Shown: positions 17,039 through 25,491, counted from the first letter of the stretch. The stretch: 64,000 nucleotides of DNA from Selenomonadales bacterium 4137-cl (GCA_032334055.1 JAUOZS010000001.1:682001-746000); one strand, 5' to 3'. Made by a program: numbers and translations. The notes: generated by a model from the sequence alone, not told the origin.

Positions 17039-17736
17039 TGGAAACAATTTTGACGTTTCTTTCGGGCTTACTATATTCGGCGCCGATCGTCGCTTTGGCG
17101 GCGGCTTTTGCCTGGGGTATTTTAAGCGTTGTTTTAAGCCCCTGCCATATGGCCAGCATTCCGCTGGTTGTCGGCTTTGTTAGTCAGAAAAACGGTAAAT
17201 CACCAGGCAAAGCTTTTCGCATATCCTTTCTATTCGCTATTGGCATCTTAGTTGCAATCGCCGTTCTTGGTGCGATAACGGCCGCCATGGGACGGTTAAT
17301 GGGGGATATCGGAAGCTGGATTAATTATTTGGTGGCAGCGGTATTTCTGTTTGTTGGTCTGTATTTGTTGGAATGGATTGAATGGCCTTGGGCAGGTAGG
17401 GAAATGAAGTCAGACATCGGGGCAGGATATATGGCTGTCTTGGGTATGGGACTGTTGTTCGGGATGAGTTTGGGTCCCTGCACTTTCGCCTTTATGGCGC
17501 CTATATTGGGGATTGTCTTCGGAGTGTCGGCGGCCCAGCCTGTTTTTGCCATGGCAATGCTGGCCGCTTTCGCTCTGGGGCATTGTTCCGTAATTTTGTT
17601 AGCCGGTATGCTAACCGATCAAGTTCAGAGGTATTTGAATTGGACGGCGCGAACCAAGGCAGCGATAGCAATACGGAAGGTTTCGGGACTGCTGGTGATT
17701 GTGGTTGCCGGTTATCTTATTTATCTCGCTCTTTGA
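17038..17736 (+). CDS. ccdA: CcdA/DsbD-type cytochrome c biogenesis transmembrane protein
   Basis: A 232-residue protein with six predicted membrane segments. It has the two conserved Cys, one in each half: VVLSPCHMASIP and SLGPCTFAFMAP, which shuttle electrons across the membrane. The ATG at 17038 overlaps the thioredoxin stop. It likely keeps the partner thioredoxin reduced. Context near DGC and metal-export genes suggests service to extracytoplasmic thiols rather than cytochrome c maturation; that is inference. Confidence 0.9.
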   Translation: METILTFLSGLLYSAPIVALAAAFAWGILSVVLSPCHMASIPLVVGFVSQKNGKSPGKAFRISFLFAIGILVAIAVLGAITAAMGRLMGDIGSWINYLVAAVFLFVGLYLLEWIEWPWAGREMKSDIGAGYMAVLGMGLLFGMSLGPCTFAFMAPILGIVFGVSAAQPVFAMAMLAAFALGHCSVILLAGMLTDQVQRYLNWTARTKAAIAIRKVSGLLVIVVAGYLIYLAL

Positions 17737-17756
17737 CTGTTCGGCCAACTGTCCTA

Positions 17757-17791
17757 AGTCACAGCCACCCGTTAAACGGATGGCTGTGACT
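17757..17791 (+). terminator. Hairpin after ccdA
   Basis: AGTCACAGCCA pairs perfectly with TGGCTGTGACT and the inner CCGTT/AACGG extends the stem with one mismatch. It lies 20 bases after the ccdA stop. No strong U run follows (GTATTGGGG), so termination is probable but not certain. Confidence 0.55.
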
Positions 17792-17811
17792 GTATTGGGG
17801 GGAACACTTTA

Positions 17812-17852
17812 ATATGCTATCAAGAATCACATTGTGTTTTTTGATAGCATAT
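17812..17852 (+). promoter_or_regulatory. Inverted repeat upstream of the CDF exporter
   Basis: ATATGCTATCAA (17812-17823) and TTGATAGCATAT (17841-17852) are perfect complements separated by 17 bases. The right arm runs into an ATATTATAATAT core related to the AT palindromes elsewhere in the window. No T run follows, so a repressor operator or leader hairpin fits better than a terminator. Confidence 0.45.
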
Positions 17853-17916
17853 ATTATAATATGATAAAAAGCTAATATATTTAATTTGAAGATTAGTAGA
17901 TGAGGAGGAGATGTTT

Positions 17917-18885
17917 ATGCACAATCACGGACAGGATCATCGCGATCACGACCACGACCACGGTCATACTCACGGCATGCGGCGTGAAGGCAACAAAAAA
18001 GGTCTAACTATTGCGTTGTGTATTACCTTTGGAATTATGATCGCTGAGGCGATAGGCGGGTGGATGACCAATAGCCTTGCGCTACTTTCGGATTCAGGCC
18101 ATATGCTTAGTGATGTAGGGTCGCTGGCATTAAGTCTCATGGCGGTCTGGTTCGCCGCGAAGCCGGCGTCGCCCAGCAAAAGTTATGGCTACCACCGATT
18201 TGAAATTTTGACAGCTTTCTTGAATGGCTTGGCCCTATTCGCCATTGCCGTAGTGATTATTTGGGAATCATACAGCCGGTTTATGGAGCCGCCGGTGGTT
18301 GATAGCGGTCCCATGATGATTATCGCCTTCATCGGGTTGGTAGCGAACATGGTCAGCGCCTGGGTGCTTTTACGCCAGGGTGATGTAAAAGGAAACATCA
18401 ACCTTCGTAGTGCCTATTTGCATATGATCAGTGACGCTCTCGGCGCAGTCGGGGCTATTCTGGCCGGCTTTTTCATGTATCAATTCGGCTGGTATATCGC
18501 CGACCCCATCATCAGTGTAGTGGTATCACTGATGATTTTGAAAGGAGCCTGGTCAGTGGTCCGGCAGTCTATCCATATTTTGATGGAAGGTACGCCGGGC
18601 AAGACCGATATTGCTGAGATTACCGCCGTGCTCGCCGCCATTGACGGGGTGGTCAATGTCCATGATGTCCATGTATGGACGGTGACCTCCGGTTATGAAG
18701 TATTCAGTTGTCATATGCTAATCCGCAAAGGATTCAGTCCGTCAAAGGTATTGGCCCAAGCTGTGCCGCTAATGGAACAGCAGTTTGGTATCCGCCATAC
18801 GACAATTCAAGTGGTGGAGGAGGATGCCGACGTGAGCTGCTGGGGCTGCCAAGGCGGAGTTTGCACCTTCTCGGTGGCGCAGTAA
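17917..18885 (+). CDS. czcD: Cation diffusion facilitator exporter (zinc-type, CzcD/ZnT-like)
   Basis: A 322-residue metal/proton antiporter. The His/Asp-rich N-terminus (HGQDHRDHDHDHGHTHG) is a metal-binding tail. Six membrane segments follow, with transport-site residues SDSGHMLSD in TM2 and HMISDALG in TM5 (HxxxD, typical of zinc). The cytoplasmic domain ends with a CWGCQGGVC cluster, an unusual extra metal site. I choose ATG 17917 because GGAGG is 8 bases upstream; ATG 17911 is too close. It probably exports Zn2+, perhaps Cd2+ or Co2+. Confidence 0.93.
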   Translation: MHNHGQDHRDHDHDHGHTHGMRREGNKKGLTIALCITFGIMIAEAIGGWMTNSLALLSDSGHMLSDVGSLALSLMAVWFAAKPASPSKSYGYHRFEILTAFLNGLALFAIAVVIIWESYSRFMEPPVVDSGPMMIIAFIGLVANMVSAWVLLRQGDVKGNINLRSAYLHMISDALGAVGAILAGFFMYQFGWYIADPIISVVVSLMILKGAWSVVRQSIHILMEGTPGKTDIAEITAVLAAIDGVVNVHDVHVWTVTSGYEVFSCHMLIRKGFSPSKVLAQAVPLMEQQFGIRHTTIQVVEEDADVSCWGCQGGVCTFSVAQ

Positions 18886-18912
18886 ACTGATCGAGGTTTG
18901 AGGTGGAAGTCA

Positions 18913-19392
18913 GTGGATATTTTGTTCTTTTATGGGCTGGCCGCAGTCGGGGTATTGTGGTCCTATACGAAAGACCGGCAGAAAACGAAGCAGTCACTAA
19001 AAAAAGCATGGAAAGCTTTTGATACGATCCTGCCGGCTTTTGCCGTAATATTGTTGTTAATTGGCATAATCCTAGCCGTGGTTTCGCCTGCTGTCGTGAC
19101 GGCGTTATTAGGAGCTAATTCTGGCATTTACGGCATGATTATTGCTGCTATAGTCGGGTCGATCGCTTTGATTCCAGGCTTTATCATTTTTCCTTTGGCT
19201 AAAACGGTACTGGGAATGGGAGCAGGCATTATGCAGGTGGCAGTATTCATATCAACGCTGATGATGGTCAGTGTCGTAACTGCACCAATGGAAGCGCAGC
19301 TATTCAATCGCAAGGTTGTGCTGCTACGTAATGGGTTGAGCCTGCTATTTTCCTTTGTGGTCGCAATTGTCCTGGGGAAGGTGGTGGGATAA
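18913..19392 (+). CDS. PF03773-like permease, first half
   Basis: A 159-residue membrane protein with four to five hydrophobic segments, resembling the C-terminal-like half of the DUF318/ArsP_1 permease family (FDTILPAFAVILLLIGII, then IPGFIIFPLAKTV). A GTG start at 18913 is supported by GAGGTGG six bases upstream. With the next gene, two bases downstream, it seems to make a two-subunit permease. Substrate unknown; relatives export organoarsenicals or other solutes. Confidence 0.65.
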   Translation: MDILFFYGLAAVGVLWSYTKDRQKTKQSLKKAWKAFDTILPAFAVILLLIGIILAVVSPAVVTALLGANSGIYGMIIAAIVGSIALIPGFIIFPLAKTVLGMGAGIMQVAVFISTLMMVSVVTAPMEAQLFNRKVVLLRNGLSLLFSFVVAIVLGKVVG

Positions 19393-19393
19393 C

Positions 19394-19915
19394 ATGGCCA
19401 TATTGAAACGCTATAAGTGGGCATTGTTATTGCTGATAGCTGACGGAGCGATATATGCTTGGAACCACTCGCTGGGGATGAATATTTTCATGCAGACGTC
19501 CGATAGTTTTGTTCAGATGTTAAGTTTCATCCCACCGGTTTTTATTATATTAGGATTACTCGATACTTGGGTGCCCCGGGAACAGGTGGTCAGTCACCTG
19601 GGGCCTGGCACGGGCATCAAAGGTATGGCGCTTGCTATATTGTTGGGAGTTGCTAATGCCGGCCCTTTATACGCTGCCTTTCCAGTAGCGGCAGTGATGC
19701 TGAAAAAAGGCACCAGTTTGTTCAATGTAATTGTGTTTATCGGTGCGTGGGCAACCCTAAAAGTCCCGATGTTCCTGTTTGAAACCCAATTTCTCGGTGG
19801 ATTGTTTTCGGTAACCCGTTGGATATGCAGTTTGACCGGTATTATATTGATCGCTTTTGTCATTGACAGACTGTTGTCTGACGCTGAAAAACAAGCAATC
19901 TATGCTAAACATTAG
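19394..19915 (+). CDS. PF03773-like permease, second half
   Basis: A 173-residue membrane protein with about five hydrophobic segments (MLSFIPPVFIILGLLDTWV, then GMALAILLGVANAGPLYAAFPVAAVML). The ATG at 19394 is one base after the previous stop. The AGPLYAAFPVAAVMLKKG segment recalls the pore motif of full-length PF03773 permeases such as that at 21859 (LIGVPLYSNAAGVIPIVTALI). The conserved FCSCS motif of the full-length protein is missing in both halves. Confidence 0.65.
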   Translation: MAILKRYKWALLLLIADGAIYAWNHSLGMNIFMQTSDSFVQMLSFIPPVFIILGLLDTWVPREQVVSHLGPGTGIKGMALAILLGVANAGPLYAAFPVAAVMLKKGTSLFNVIVFIGAWATLKVPMFLFETQFLGGLFSVTRWICSLTGIILIAFVIDRLLSDAEKQAIYAKH

Positions 19916-20017
19916 CAATCATAAAGCGAGTTTCTGAACCGCATAATAATATTAGAAGATTATCAAGCTGTAAATCCGGGTCATAGAACCCAGAAATATA
20001 AGGAGGCAATATTTATC

Positions 20018-20623
20018 ATGATGCAGGCAAAAGACTATTTCGAGGTAGGGCTCAAATTCCACGGGCATAAATGCCCGGCTATGCCGCTGGGACTTCGGGC
20101 AGGGGCGGCGGCCATGAACGCCCTTGGCGTGGAACGCTCTCAAGACAAGGAACTGGTAATGGTGGTGGAGACTGGCAATGATCACGCCGCCGGTTGCTTT
20201 GTCGACGGGCTGATGACCGTTACTGGCTGTACTTACGGGAAAAGCAACATCAAGAAAACTTATGTTGGAAAAATGGCGTTCACCTTGATTGACACCAAAC
20301 GGCAAAAAGCAGTACGCGTCCAGCTTAAACCGGAGTTTTTCGGCAAGATGCTGCAGTCGCCCTTTGTTCAACAACGCAAGCAGGGTGTGCTGCCGCAAGA
20401 CGTGCCGGCAACGATCACCGACCCATTGGTTGACGGGGTTATGAAACGGGCCGAAGAAGAATTTTTGGATATCAGTCCTGTATTTGATTATGTGTTTGAA
20501 AAAACCAAAGGCACATTTGACACCGAATTGTGCGAGGCATGCGGTGAGCGCGTATTTGTGCACAAACTGCAAAATGCAAATGGGAAAAAAGTCTGTATCC
20601 CCTGCGCGGAAAAACTGAAATAA
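20018..20623 (+). CDS. FmdE-family protein with C-terminal zinc ribbon
   Basis: A 201-residue protein. Residues about 5-140 match FmdE ([22 protein letters not shown], then [23 protein letters not shown]), a domain named after an extra subunit of formylmethanofuran dehydrogenase but widespread in anaerobes. Its conserved His and Cys bind metal. The C-terminus carries a ribbon, CEACGERV...CIPCAEK. AAGGAGG lies 11 bases upstream. Actual function here is unknown; the context is metal and sulfur transport. Confidence 0.85.
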   Translation: MMQAKDYFEVGLKFHGHKCPAMPLGLRAGAAAMNALGVERSQDKELVMVVETGNDHAAGCFVDGLMTVTGCTYGKSNIKKTYVGKMAFTLIDTKRQKAVRVQLKPEFFGKMLQSPFVQQRKQGVLPQDVPATITDPLVDGVMKRAEEEFLDISPVFDYVFEKTKGTFDTELCEACGERVFVHKLQNANGKKVCIPCAEKLK

Positions 20624-20681
20624 ACATAGATATGATAAGGTCGCCAGTTACGCTGGCGGCCTGTAATGGCGGTGAATGACA

Positions 20682-21485
20682 ATGATTGAATTATGGGCTG
20701 GCCTAGTCACTTTTACGGCGACCACAGTATTGACGGTCGCCGGGGTAGGAGCCGCATTTATTTTGGTTCCGATTTATCTGGCGTTGGGTATTGAACTCCA
20801 TACGGCCATGAGCACGGCGCTGTTACTCAATGGTATTTCCATGATTTTTGCTTCGATCACTTTTGCCAGGGAAAAGCTGATTTTATGGCGGCTTGCTCTA
20901 CCTATTATACTTGCGGCCACGGTATTGTCGCCGGTCGGTGCTTACGCCAGCCAGTATGTTCCGCGCAGTAACCTGTTGCTATTATTTATTGCATTTCTTA
21001 TATTTGCCGCATCGATGATGCTGTTTTATAAACCGGGTGGTAATAAAGGTAATAAAAAGGATGAGCAAGCTGTAGCGCTTATCAGCCGCAATGTTAGCAG
21101 CAATGAGACAGAAGGCGTAAAAGGCATGTGGACCATAGGCGCGCCGGTGGGTGGCGTAGCTGGCTTTATCGGTGGACTCCTGGGGGTGGGCGGCGGCAAC
21201 ATCATCGTGCCGGCATTAGTTTGGCTGGGTATCCCCGCCAAGAAAGCTTCGGCCACCAGCTCGTTTATTGTTATCTTTTCGTCGCTGGCGGGGTTTGCCG
21301 GGCGGGCCTCTCTTGGCAATCTGGACGGCGGGCTCTTGGCCTATACAGTGGCCGGTTCAGTGGCTGGGGCGCTGCTCGGCTCCTGGCTGATGAGCAAAAA
21401 ACTGCAGAATAAACACGTTAAGGTTATTATCGGTATCTTGCTGTATGCGATTGCCGGTAAAATGCTGTTTGACCTATGGCGCTGA
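20682..21485 (+). CDS. TauE/SafE (DUF81) sulfite exporter family protein
   Basis: A 267-residue membrane protein with about eight segments in two repeats. Repeat motifs AGVGAAFILVPIYLALGIELHTAMSTA-like and GGLLGVGGGNIIVPALVWLGIPAKKASATS are the family signature. It exports sulfite, organosulfonates or related anions. ATG 20682 is preferred (GGTG seven bases upstream); ATG 20676 is possible. It stands between FmdE and the HesB-like selenoprotein, on the same strand. Confidence 0.85.
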   Translation: MIELWAGLVTFTATTVLTVAGVGAAFILVPIYLALGIELHTAMSTALLLNGISMIFASITFAREKLILWRLALPIILAATVLSPVGAYASQYVPRSNLLLLFIAFLIFAASMMLFYKPGGNKGNKKDEQAVALISRNVSSNETEGVKGMWTIGAPVGGVAGFIGGLLGVGGGNIIVPALVWLGIPAKKASATSSFIVIFSSLAGFAGRASLGNLDGGLLAYTVAGSVAGALLGSWLMSKKLQNKHVKVIIGILLYAIAGKMLFDLWR

Positions 21486-21514
21486 AATAAAACCAAGTTT
21501 GGGAGGAATGAGGC

Positions 21515-21820
21515 ATGGAACTTCGTATTGAGCCAGCGGCTCGGGAATATATTAAGGCGAAGTCGTCAGACAGTATAATCATGCTGGATGTGGTGGAACG
21601 TCCGGGCGGGGTTTGAAGCGGCGGCAATTGCGGGCAAGCACCCCGCTACCCGTCCGTGCGACTGGGTAAGCCGAAGAATCCGGAAAACTATGACAGGATT
21701 GAAATCGAAGGGATTAACATATATTTCAAGGCAAGTTTGACTGATTTATTTAGCAAGATAACAATAAAGCTGGAAAAACTGCTATTCATTAAATACCTGG
21801 TGGCAAAAGGCGATAAGTAA
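21515..21820 (+). CDS. HesB-like selenoprotein (in-frame UGA read as Sec)
   Basis: The frame ATG 21515 to TAA 21818 is open apart from one TGA at 21614-21616, giving 101 residues. Before the TGA: MELRIEPAAREYIKAKSSD and LDVVERPGGV. After it: SGGNCGQAPRYPSVRLGKPK, ending YLVAKGDK. This matches small HesB/IscA-like proteins in which the conserved Cys of the iron-sulfur assembly domain is selenocysteine (TIGR01911). A GC-rich hairpin (GCGGG, 7-nt loop, CCCGC at 21630-21646) lies 13 bases after the TGA where a bacterial SECIS is expected. GGGAGG precedes the ATG. A plain stop would leave a meaningless 33-residue peptide. Confidence 0.8.
21614..21646 (+). promoter_or_regulatory. UGA codon and candidate bacterial SECIS hairpin
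   Basis: The UGA at 21614-21616 is followed by a 5-bp G/C stem with a 7-nt loop (21630-21646). Size and distance fit the SECIS read by SelB. The loop sequence was not compared with known elements. Confidence 0.55.
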
Positions 21821-21858
21821 GGCCGCAGAGATTCTACTATACACTTGGGGGTATTTTT

Positions 21859-22806
21859 GTGTTACAAGATTTTGCAAATATATTGGTATATCAATGGATA
21901 GGACTTGTACCCGGAACAACACTAGGGGAAGCGTTAAACTTCTTCGTTTATGACACTTTGAAAATTTTTATTATGTTGACGGTGATTATTTTTGCTGTTT
22001 CGATCCTTCGTACTTATTTCCCGCCGGAAAAAACCAAGAAGATTTTAAGCCACAAAAGTGAGTTCTTTGGAAACATTGTCGCTGCGTTACTCGGTATTGT
22101 CACACCGTTTTGCTCTTGCTCTGCCGTGCCAGTATTCATTGGGTTTATCGAGTCCGGAGTACCGCTGGGCATTACATTTTCCTTTTTGATTTCAGCGCCA
22201 ATGGTAAATGAAGTAGCTTTAATCATGCTGTGGGGCTTGTTGGGATGGAAAATTGCAGCAATCTATATTGCCAGTGGTGTTACAATTGCCATTGTCGGGG
22301 GATATGTTATCGGCCGTTTCAAATTGGAACACTTGGTTGAAGATTATGTATATCAGATTAAAATGGGTGACACTGAAATTATCGAGCAAACCTTTGCTGA
22401 TAGATTGTACTATGCACGGGACTATACAAAAGAAATTCTGAAGAAGGTCTGGCCGTACATTATTGTGGCAATTGCCATTGGTGGAGTCATTCACGGCTAC
22501 GCCCCGGAAGATTTTCTTGCTAAGTACGCGGGGAAAGATAATCTCTTTGCCGTTCCGCTCGCCGTCTTGATCGGCGTGCCGCTATATTCTAATGCCGCAG
22601 GTGTAATTCCAATTGTTACTGCTCTTATCCAAAAAGGAATGAGTTTGGGAACTGCTTTGGCTTTTATGATGTCGGTTACAGCGCTTAGTTTTCCTGAAAT
22701 GGTTATTCTGCGAAATGTGCTAAAGCCAAAACTACTTGTTGTTTTTATTGCAATTCTAGCAGTCGCTATTGTCTTTACTGGGTATTTATTTAATATTATA
22801 ATATAA
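21859..22806 (+). CDS. PF03773 permease, ArsP-like
   Basis: A 315-residue membrane protein with about eight segments. The signature GIVTPFCSCSAVPVFIGFIESGVPLG, then SAPMVNEVALIML, and in the second half GVPLYSNAAGVIPIVTALIQKG, are those of DUF318/ArsP_1 permeases, some of which export trivalent organoarsenicals. The Cys pair FCSC could bind thiophilic metalloids. A GTG start at 21859 follows GGGGG. The arsR-family gene 160 bases downstream and small thioredoxin support a metalloid or redox role. Confidence 0.85.
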   Translation: MLQDFANILVYQWIGLVPGTTLGEALNFFVYDTLKIFIMLTVIIFAVSILRTYFPPEKTKKILSHKSEFFGNIVAALLGIVTPFCSCSAVPVFIGFIESGVPLGITFSFLISAPMVNEVALIMLWGLLGWKIAAIYIASGVTIAIVGGYVIGRFKLEHLVEDYVYQIKMGDTEIIEQTFADRLYYARDYTKEILKKVWPYIIVAIAIGGVIHGYAPEDFLAKYAGKDNLFAVPLAVLIGVPLYSNAAGVIPIVTALIQKGMSLGTALAFMMSVTALSFPEMVILRNVLKPKLLVVFIAILAVAIVFTGYLFNIII

Positions 22807-22809
22807 TCA
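22795..22809. promoter_or_regulatory. AT-rich half-site shared with the 42-bp palindrome
   Basis: ATTATAATATAATCA is identical to part of the palindrome at 8693-8734. It spans the end of the permease gene, about 160 bases before arsR. It may be a regulator binding site or chance in AT-rich DNA. Confidence 0.35.
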
Positions 22810-22969
22810 TACTTTAAAATTATGGTGTAATGGTAAAGACGTTTTCTGTTAGTATCAGATACCAGTCCTTAAGGTTGCCAATACTGCAAAGTTTATTTTT
22901 GGTAGCGATTGGTGCTAATCATTGATATCGGTTATTTATTGAACCTTAATATTACAGGAGGATATTATA

Positions 22970-23293
22970 ATGGCTGAAGAGATTGTTACTAAGCTAACTG
23001 CGGATTTTTTCAAAACGCTTTCCCATCCGGTACGGGTTAACATTCTGCGTATTCTGAAAGATGGCGAACGCTGCGTGTGTGAGATAATTGATGAACTGGA
23101 CATCGAGCAGTCGAACCTGTCGCAGCACCTGGGAGTAATGAAAAAACAAGGTCTGCTGGAATCAAGGAAAGATGGTCAAAAGGTAATGTACCGTGTTGTA
23201 TACCCTTCAGTATTTGAAGTAGTCAGCGCGGTGGAGAAGACGCTAAGTGAGCAGATTTCCCACAGTCAAAGTTTCCTTAAGTTTTTAAAGTAA
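22970..23293 (+). CDS. arsR: ArsR/SmtB-family winged-helix repressor
   Basis: A 107-residue DNA-binding protein: SHPVRVNILRILKDGERCVCEIIDELDIEQSNLSQHLGVMKKQGLLESRKDGQKVMYR is a textbook ArsR winged helix. The ERCVCEI motif in the third helix is the metalloid-sensing CxC of ArsR proteins, so it likely senses As(III) or Sb(III). AGGAGG precedes the ATG. It may control the adjacent permease, thioredoxin and other genes with the AT-rich sites. Confidence 0.92.
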   Translation: MAEEIVTKLTADFFKTLSHPVRVNILRILKDGERCVCEIIDELDIEQSNLSQHLGVMKKQGLLESRKDGQKVMYRVVYPSVFEVVSAVEKTLSEQISHSQSFLKFLK

Positions 23294-23353
23294 GGTAACT
23301 GCAAGGTATTGATTTGTTGCAGTAAAATAAAAATATAAACTGGAGGTAATGTA

Positions 23354-23584
23354 ATGAAAATCGAAATATTAGGTATGGGCTGTCAAAAGTGTAATAATCT
23401 TTACGAAAATGCAAAGCAAGCAGCGGTTGAATTGGGTCTAACACCGGAAATCGTCAAGGTGGAAGACATTAAAGAAATCATGAAATATGGAGTCATGACA
23501 ACACCAGCACTTGTTGTGGATGGCATCGTGAAGGTTGCCGGTAAAGTGCCCGGGAAGGAAGAAATCAAAGGTTATCTTAAGTAA
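23354..23584 (+). CDS. Small thioredoxin-like redox-active disulfide protein
   Basis: A 76-residue thioredoxin-fold protein with the active site GMGCQKCNNLYENA and cis-Pro loop (MTTPALVVDGIVKVAGKVPG), matching the family of redox-active disulfide proteins found beside arsR and PF03773 permease genes. GGAGGT precedes the ATG. It is 60 bases after arsR and 13 bases before a DGC pseudogene, forming an arsR-trx-DGC unit. Confidence 0.9.
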   Translation: MKIEILGMGCQKCNNLYENAKQAAVELGLTPEIVKVEDIKEIMKYGVMTTPALVVDGIVKVAGKVPGKEEIKGYLK

Positions 23585-23597
23585 GAAGGTGTATGTT

Positions 23598-23973
23598 GTG
23601 GAAAGTTGCAATTGTTCAATAAAACTTCCATTGTTTTCCACCTGTTCCGGTTGCTTCAACATTCAGATAAATTGCCAATCTCGCCTGTAGGCAACTAGAG
23701 TTTGAAGGTCAAGGCAAACTATATTTGCCTTGACGGTATCGGCGGCTGCGTCAGCGGCATTGTTGAAATTGCCAAAGCATTGCAGAAGGTAGTGGCTATC
23801 GACGTGGGTGTGGCGTGAAGTGCGCGCTTAAAGCCTTGGAATCGGCATGTTCCATTTATGCATCACACATTGTCTTGACGGATTCGGGAATTAAGAAAAA
23901 TCCTTCGCTTTTCCCCGATCGGGAAATTATCGCTAAACCCAAAGGTAGGATTGTTGCGATAGTTGAAGAATGA
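23598..23973 (+). pseudogene. DGC-domain protein, disrupted by several frameshifts
   Basis: Joining three shifts restores a complete small DGC protein of about 124 residues. GTG at 23598 (AGAAGGTG upstream) starts VESCNCSIKLPLFSTCSGC in one frame; LACRQLEFEGQGKLY follows in a second; CLDGIGGCVSGIVEIAKAL to VVAID follows in a third; then GCGVKCALKALESAC onward in a fourth, ending TGA 23971. The shifts are single extra T's near 23682 and 23728 and an extra GT near 23803. The DGC signature itself is split. It is either decayed or the assembly has errors here. Confidence 0.7.
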
Positions 23974-24040
23974 CCTTGGTTATAGCAGTGTCTGGCTTTA
24001 GGGGCAAGCTAGTCTGGATTGATAAAAAGGAGGAGAAAGA

Positions 24041-25312
24041 ATGGCTAAGATAGTGGCTGTAAAAGCATTGGAAATTCTTGATTCTCGTGGCAATCCGACA
24101 GTAAGGGTCAAAGTTCAACTGGATAACGGCATAATCGCTTCGGCTTCCGTACCTTCTGGAGCATCAACCGGGGAAAATGAAGCACTTGAACTAAGGGACG
24201 GAGATAAGCGCCGTTATGGTGGGAAAGGTGTATTAAAGGCCGTAGCAAATGTAAATGACAAGATTGCACCTCGAGTAATTGGCGAAGTTGTAACAGAGCA
24301 AGGTAAGATTGATAAAATTATGATTGAACTTGATGGGACACCGACCAAGGCAAACTTAGGTGCGAATGCTATACTGGGCGTTTCCATGGCTGTAGCCAAA
24401 GCGGCTGCTTTGAATGAAGGATTGCCGCTTTATACTTATTTGGGTGGCAAGGGCGCTAGCCGATTGCCAGTACCCATGATGAATATTTTAAATGGCGGTA
24501 AGCACGCCGATAACAGTGTTGATTTCCAAGAATTCATGGTCATGCCGATAGGCGCGCCCACGTTTGCCGAAGCCCTGCGGTATGGGGCCGAAACTTTTCA
24601 TGCCTTGAAGAAAATCCTTGGGCAAAAAGAATATGTTACTAGTGTTGGGGATGAAGGCGGTTTCGCCCCGAACCTAAAAAGTAATGATGAAGCCTGCGAG
24701 GTTATCATCGAAGCTATTGAAGCAGCAGGCTATAAGCCTGGAAAAGATATTGCCCTGGCGCTTGATCCAGCAGCTAGTTCCTTTTTTGAAGGTGGCATGT
24801 ATAACCTAGTAAAGTCAGGGCAAGGCAAAAAGACCAGCGCCGAAATGACTCAGTTCTATATGGCATGGGTTGAGAAATATCCTATATTATCTATCGAAGA
24901 TGGCCTGGATGAAAATGATTGGGCCGGGTTTCGTGGACATACAAAAGTTCTAGGAGACAAAATTCAGATAGTCGGCGACGATATTTATGTGACCAATACC
25001 AAGTTTATCGCCCGAGGAATTGAAGAAAAAAGCACCAACGCAGTGCTGATTAAACTCAATCAGATTGGTACGGTGACCGAGACTATCGAGGCTATAAACT
25101 TGTGCCGGAAAGCCAACTGGGGCTATGTGATTTCCCACCGCTCCGGAGAAACGGAAGACACTTTCTTAGCGGATTTCGCAGTGGCGATGGGAGGCGGTCA
25201 AATCAAGACTGGCTCGGCCTGCCGTAGCGAGCGGGTAGCGAAATACAACCGGTTACTCGAAATTGAGGCGGATTTGGGGACGGCCACCGTATTTCAAAAT
25301 CCTTTTAAATAG
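24041..25312 (+). CDS. eno: Enolase
   Basis: A 423-residue glycolytic enzyme interconverting 2-phosphoglycerate and phosphoenolpyruvate. Landmarks: [53 protein letters not shown] and [19 protein letters not shown]. Length and motifs are normal. AAGGAGGAG precedes the ATG. It stands alone, without other glycolytic genes, immediately upstream of a fluoride-riboswitch operon. Enolase is inhibited by fluoride, and eno is a known member of fluoride-responsive gene sets, so the linkage may matter. No riboswitch is seen upstream of it. Confidence 0.97.
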   Translation: MAKIVAVKALEILDSRGNPTVRVKVQLDNGIIASASVPSGASTGENEALELRDGDKRRYGGKGVLKAVANVNDKIAPRVIGEVVTEQGKIDKIMIELDGTPTKANLGANAILGVSMAVAKAAALNEGLPLYTYLGGKGASRLPVPMMNILNGGKHADNSVDFQEFMVMPIGAPTFAEALRYGAETFHALKKILGQKEYVTSVGDEGGFAPNLKSNDEACEVIIEAIEAAGYKPGKDIALALDPAASSFFEGGMYNLVKSGQGKKTSAEMTQFYMAWVEKYPILSIEDGLDENDWAGFRGHTKVLGDKIQIVGDDIYVTNTKFIARGIEEKSTNAVLIKLNQIGTVTETIEAINLCRKANWGYVISHRSGETEDTFLADFAVAMGGGQIKTGSACRSERVAKYNRLLEIEADLGTATVFQNPFK

Positions 25313-25322
25313 TAATTGCTAG

Positions 25323-25352
25323 TTGACGGTGTAGGCTGGTTACTGTTATAAT
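25323..25352 (+). promoter_or_regulatory. Promoter of the fluoride operon
   Basis: TTGACG (25323-25328), an 18-bp spacer and TATAAT (25347-25352) lie just upstream of the fluoride riboswitch. Confidence 0.8.
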
Positions 25353-25373
25353 TTGATCATAATTTCATGTCTG

Positions 25374-25449
25374 GGGCGATGGAGTTCGCCATAACCTCGC
25401 GAAGAAGCGGTAATGACTCCTACCAATAAATTTTGGTAGGAGTTTGTTT
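25374..25449 (+). promoter_or_regulatory. Fluoride riboswitch (crcB motif) with intrinsic terminator
   Basis: The aptamer shows GGCGATGGAGTTCGCCAT, then AACC, a short GCG/CGC-type stem and GGTAATGACTCCTACC, closely matching the crcB consensus. CTCCTACC also starts the terminator: ACTCCTACCAA (25416-25426) pairs with TTGGTAGGAGT (25433-25443), followed by TTTGTTTATT. Fluoride binding should stop the terminator forming and turn on the downstream genes. Confidence 0.93.
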
Positions 25450-25491
25450 ATTGCTTAGAACTGAGCAATAAACAAAGACTAGGAGGTAATG

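Noticed and set aside
20639..20661. 9-bp hairpin (GGTCGCCAG/CTGGCGGCC) as terminator after the FmdE gene
   Set aside because: No U run and it lies only about 20 bases before the next start codon; could be a weak attenuator but not supported.
23800..23830. In-frame TGA after GTG GGT GTG GCG as a second selenocysteine codon
   Set aside because: A two-base shift gives GCGVKCALKALESAC, completing the DGC signature and continuing to a natural end; upstream shifts in the same gene show it is a frameshifted pseudogene.
23975..24040. Fluoride riboswitch directly upstream of enolase
   Set aside because: The crcB consensus (GGCGATGG, CTCCTACC) is absent there; the only copy is at 25374.
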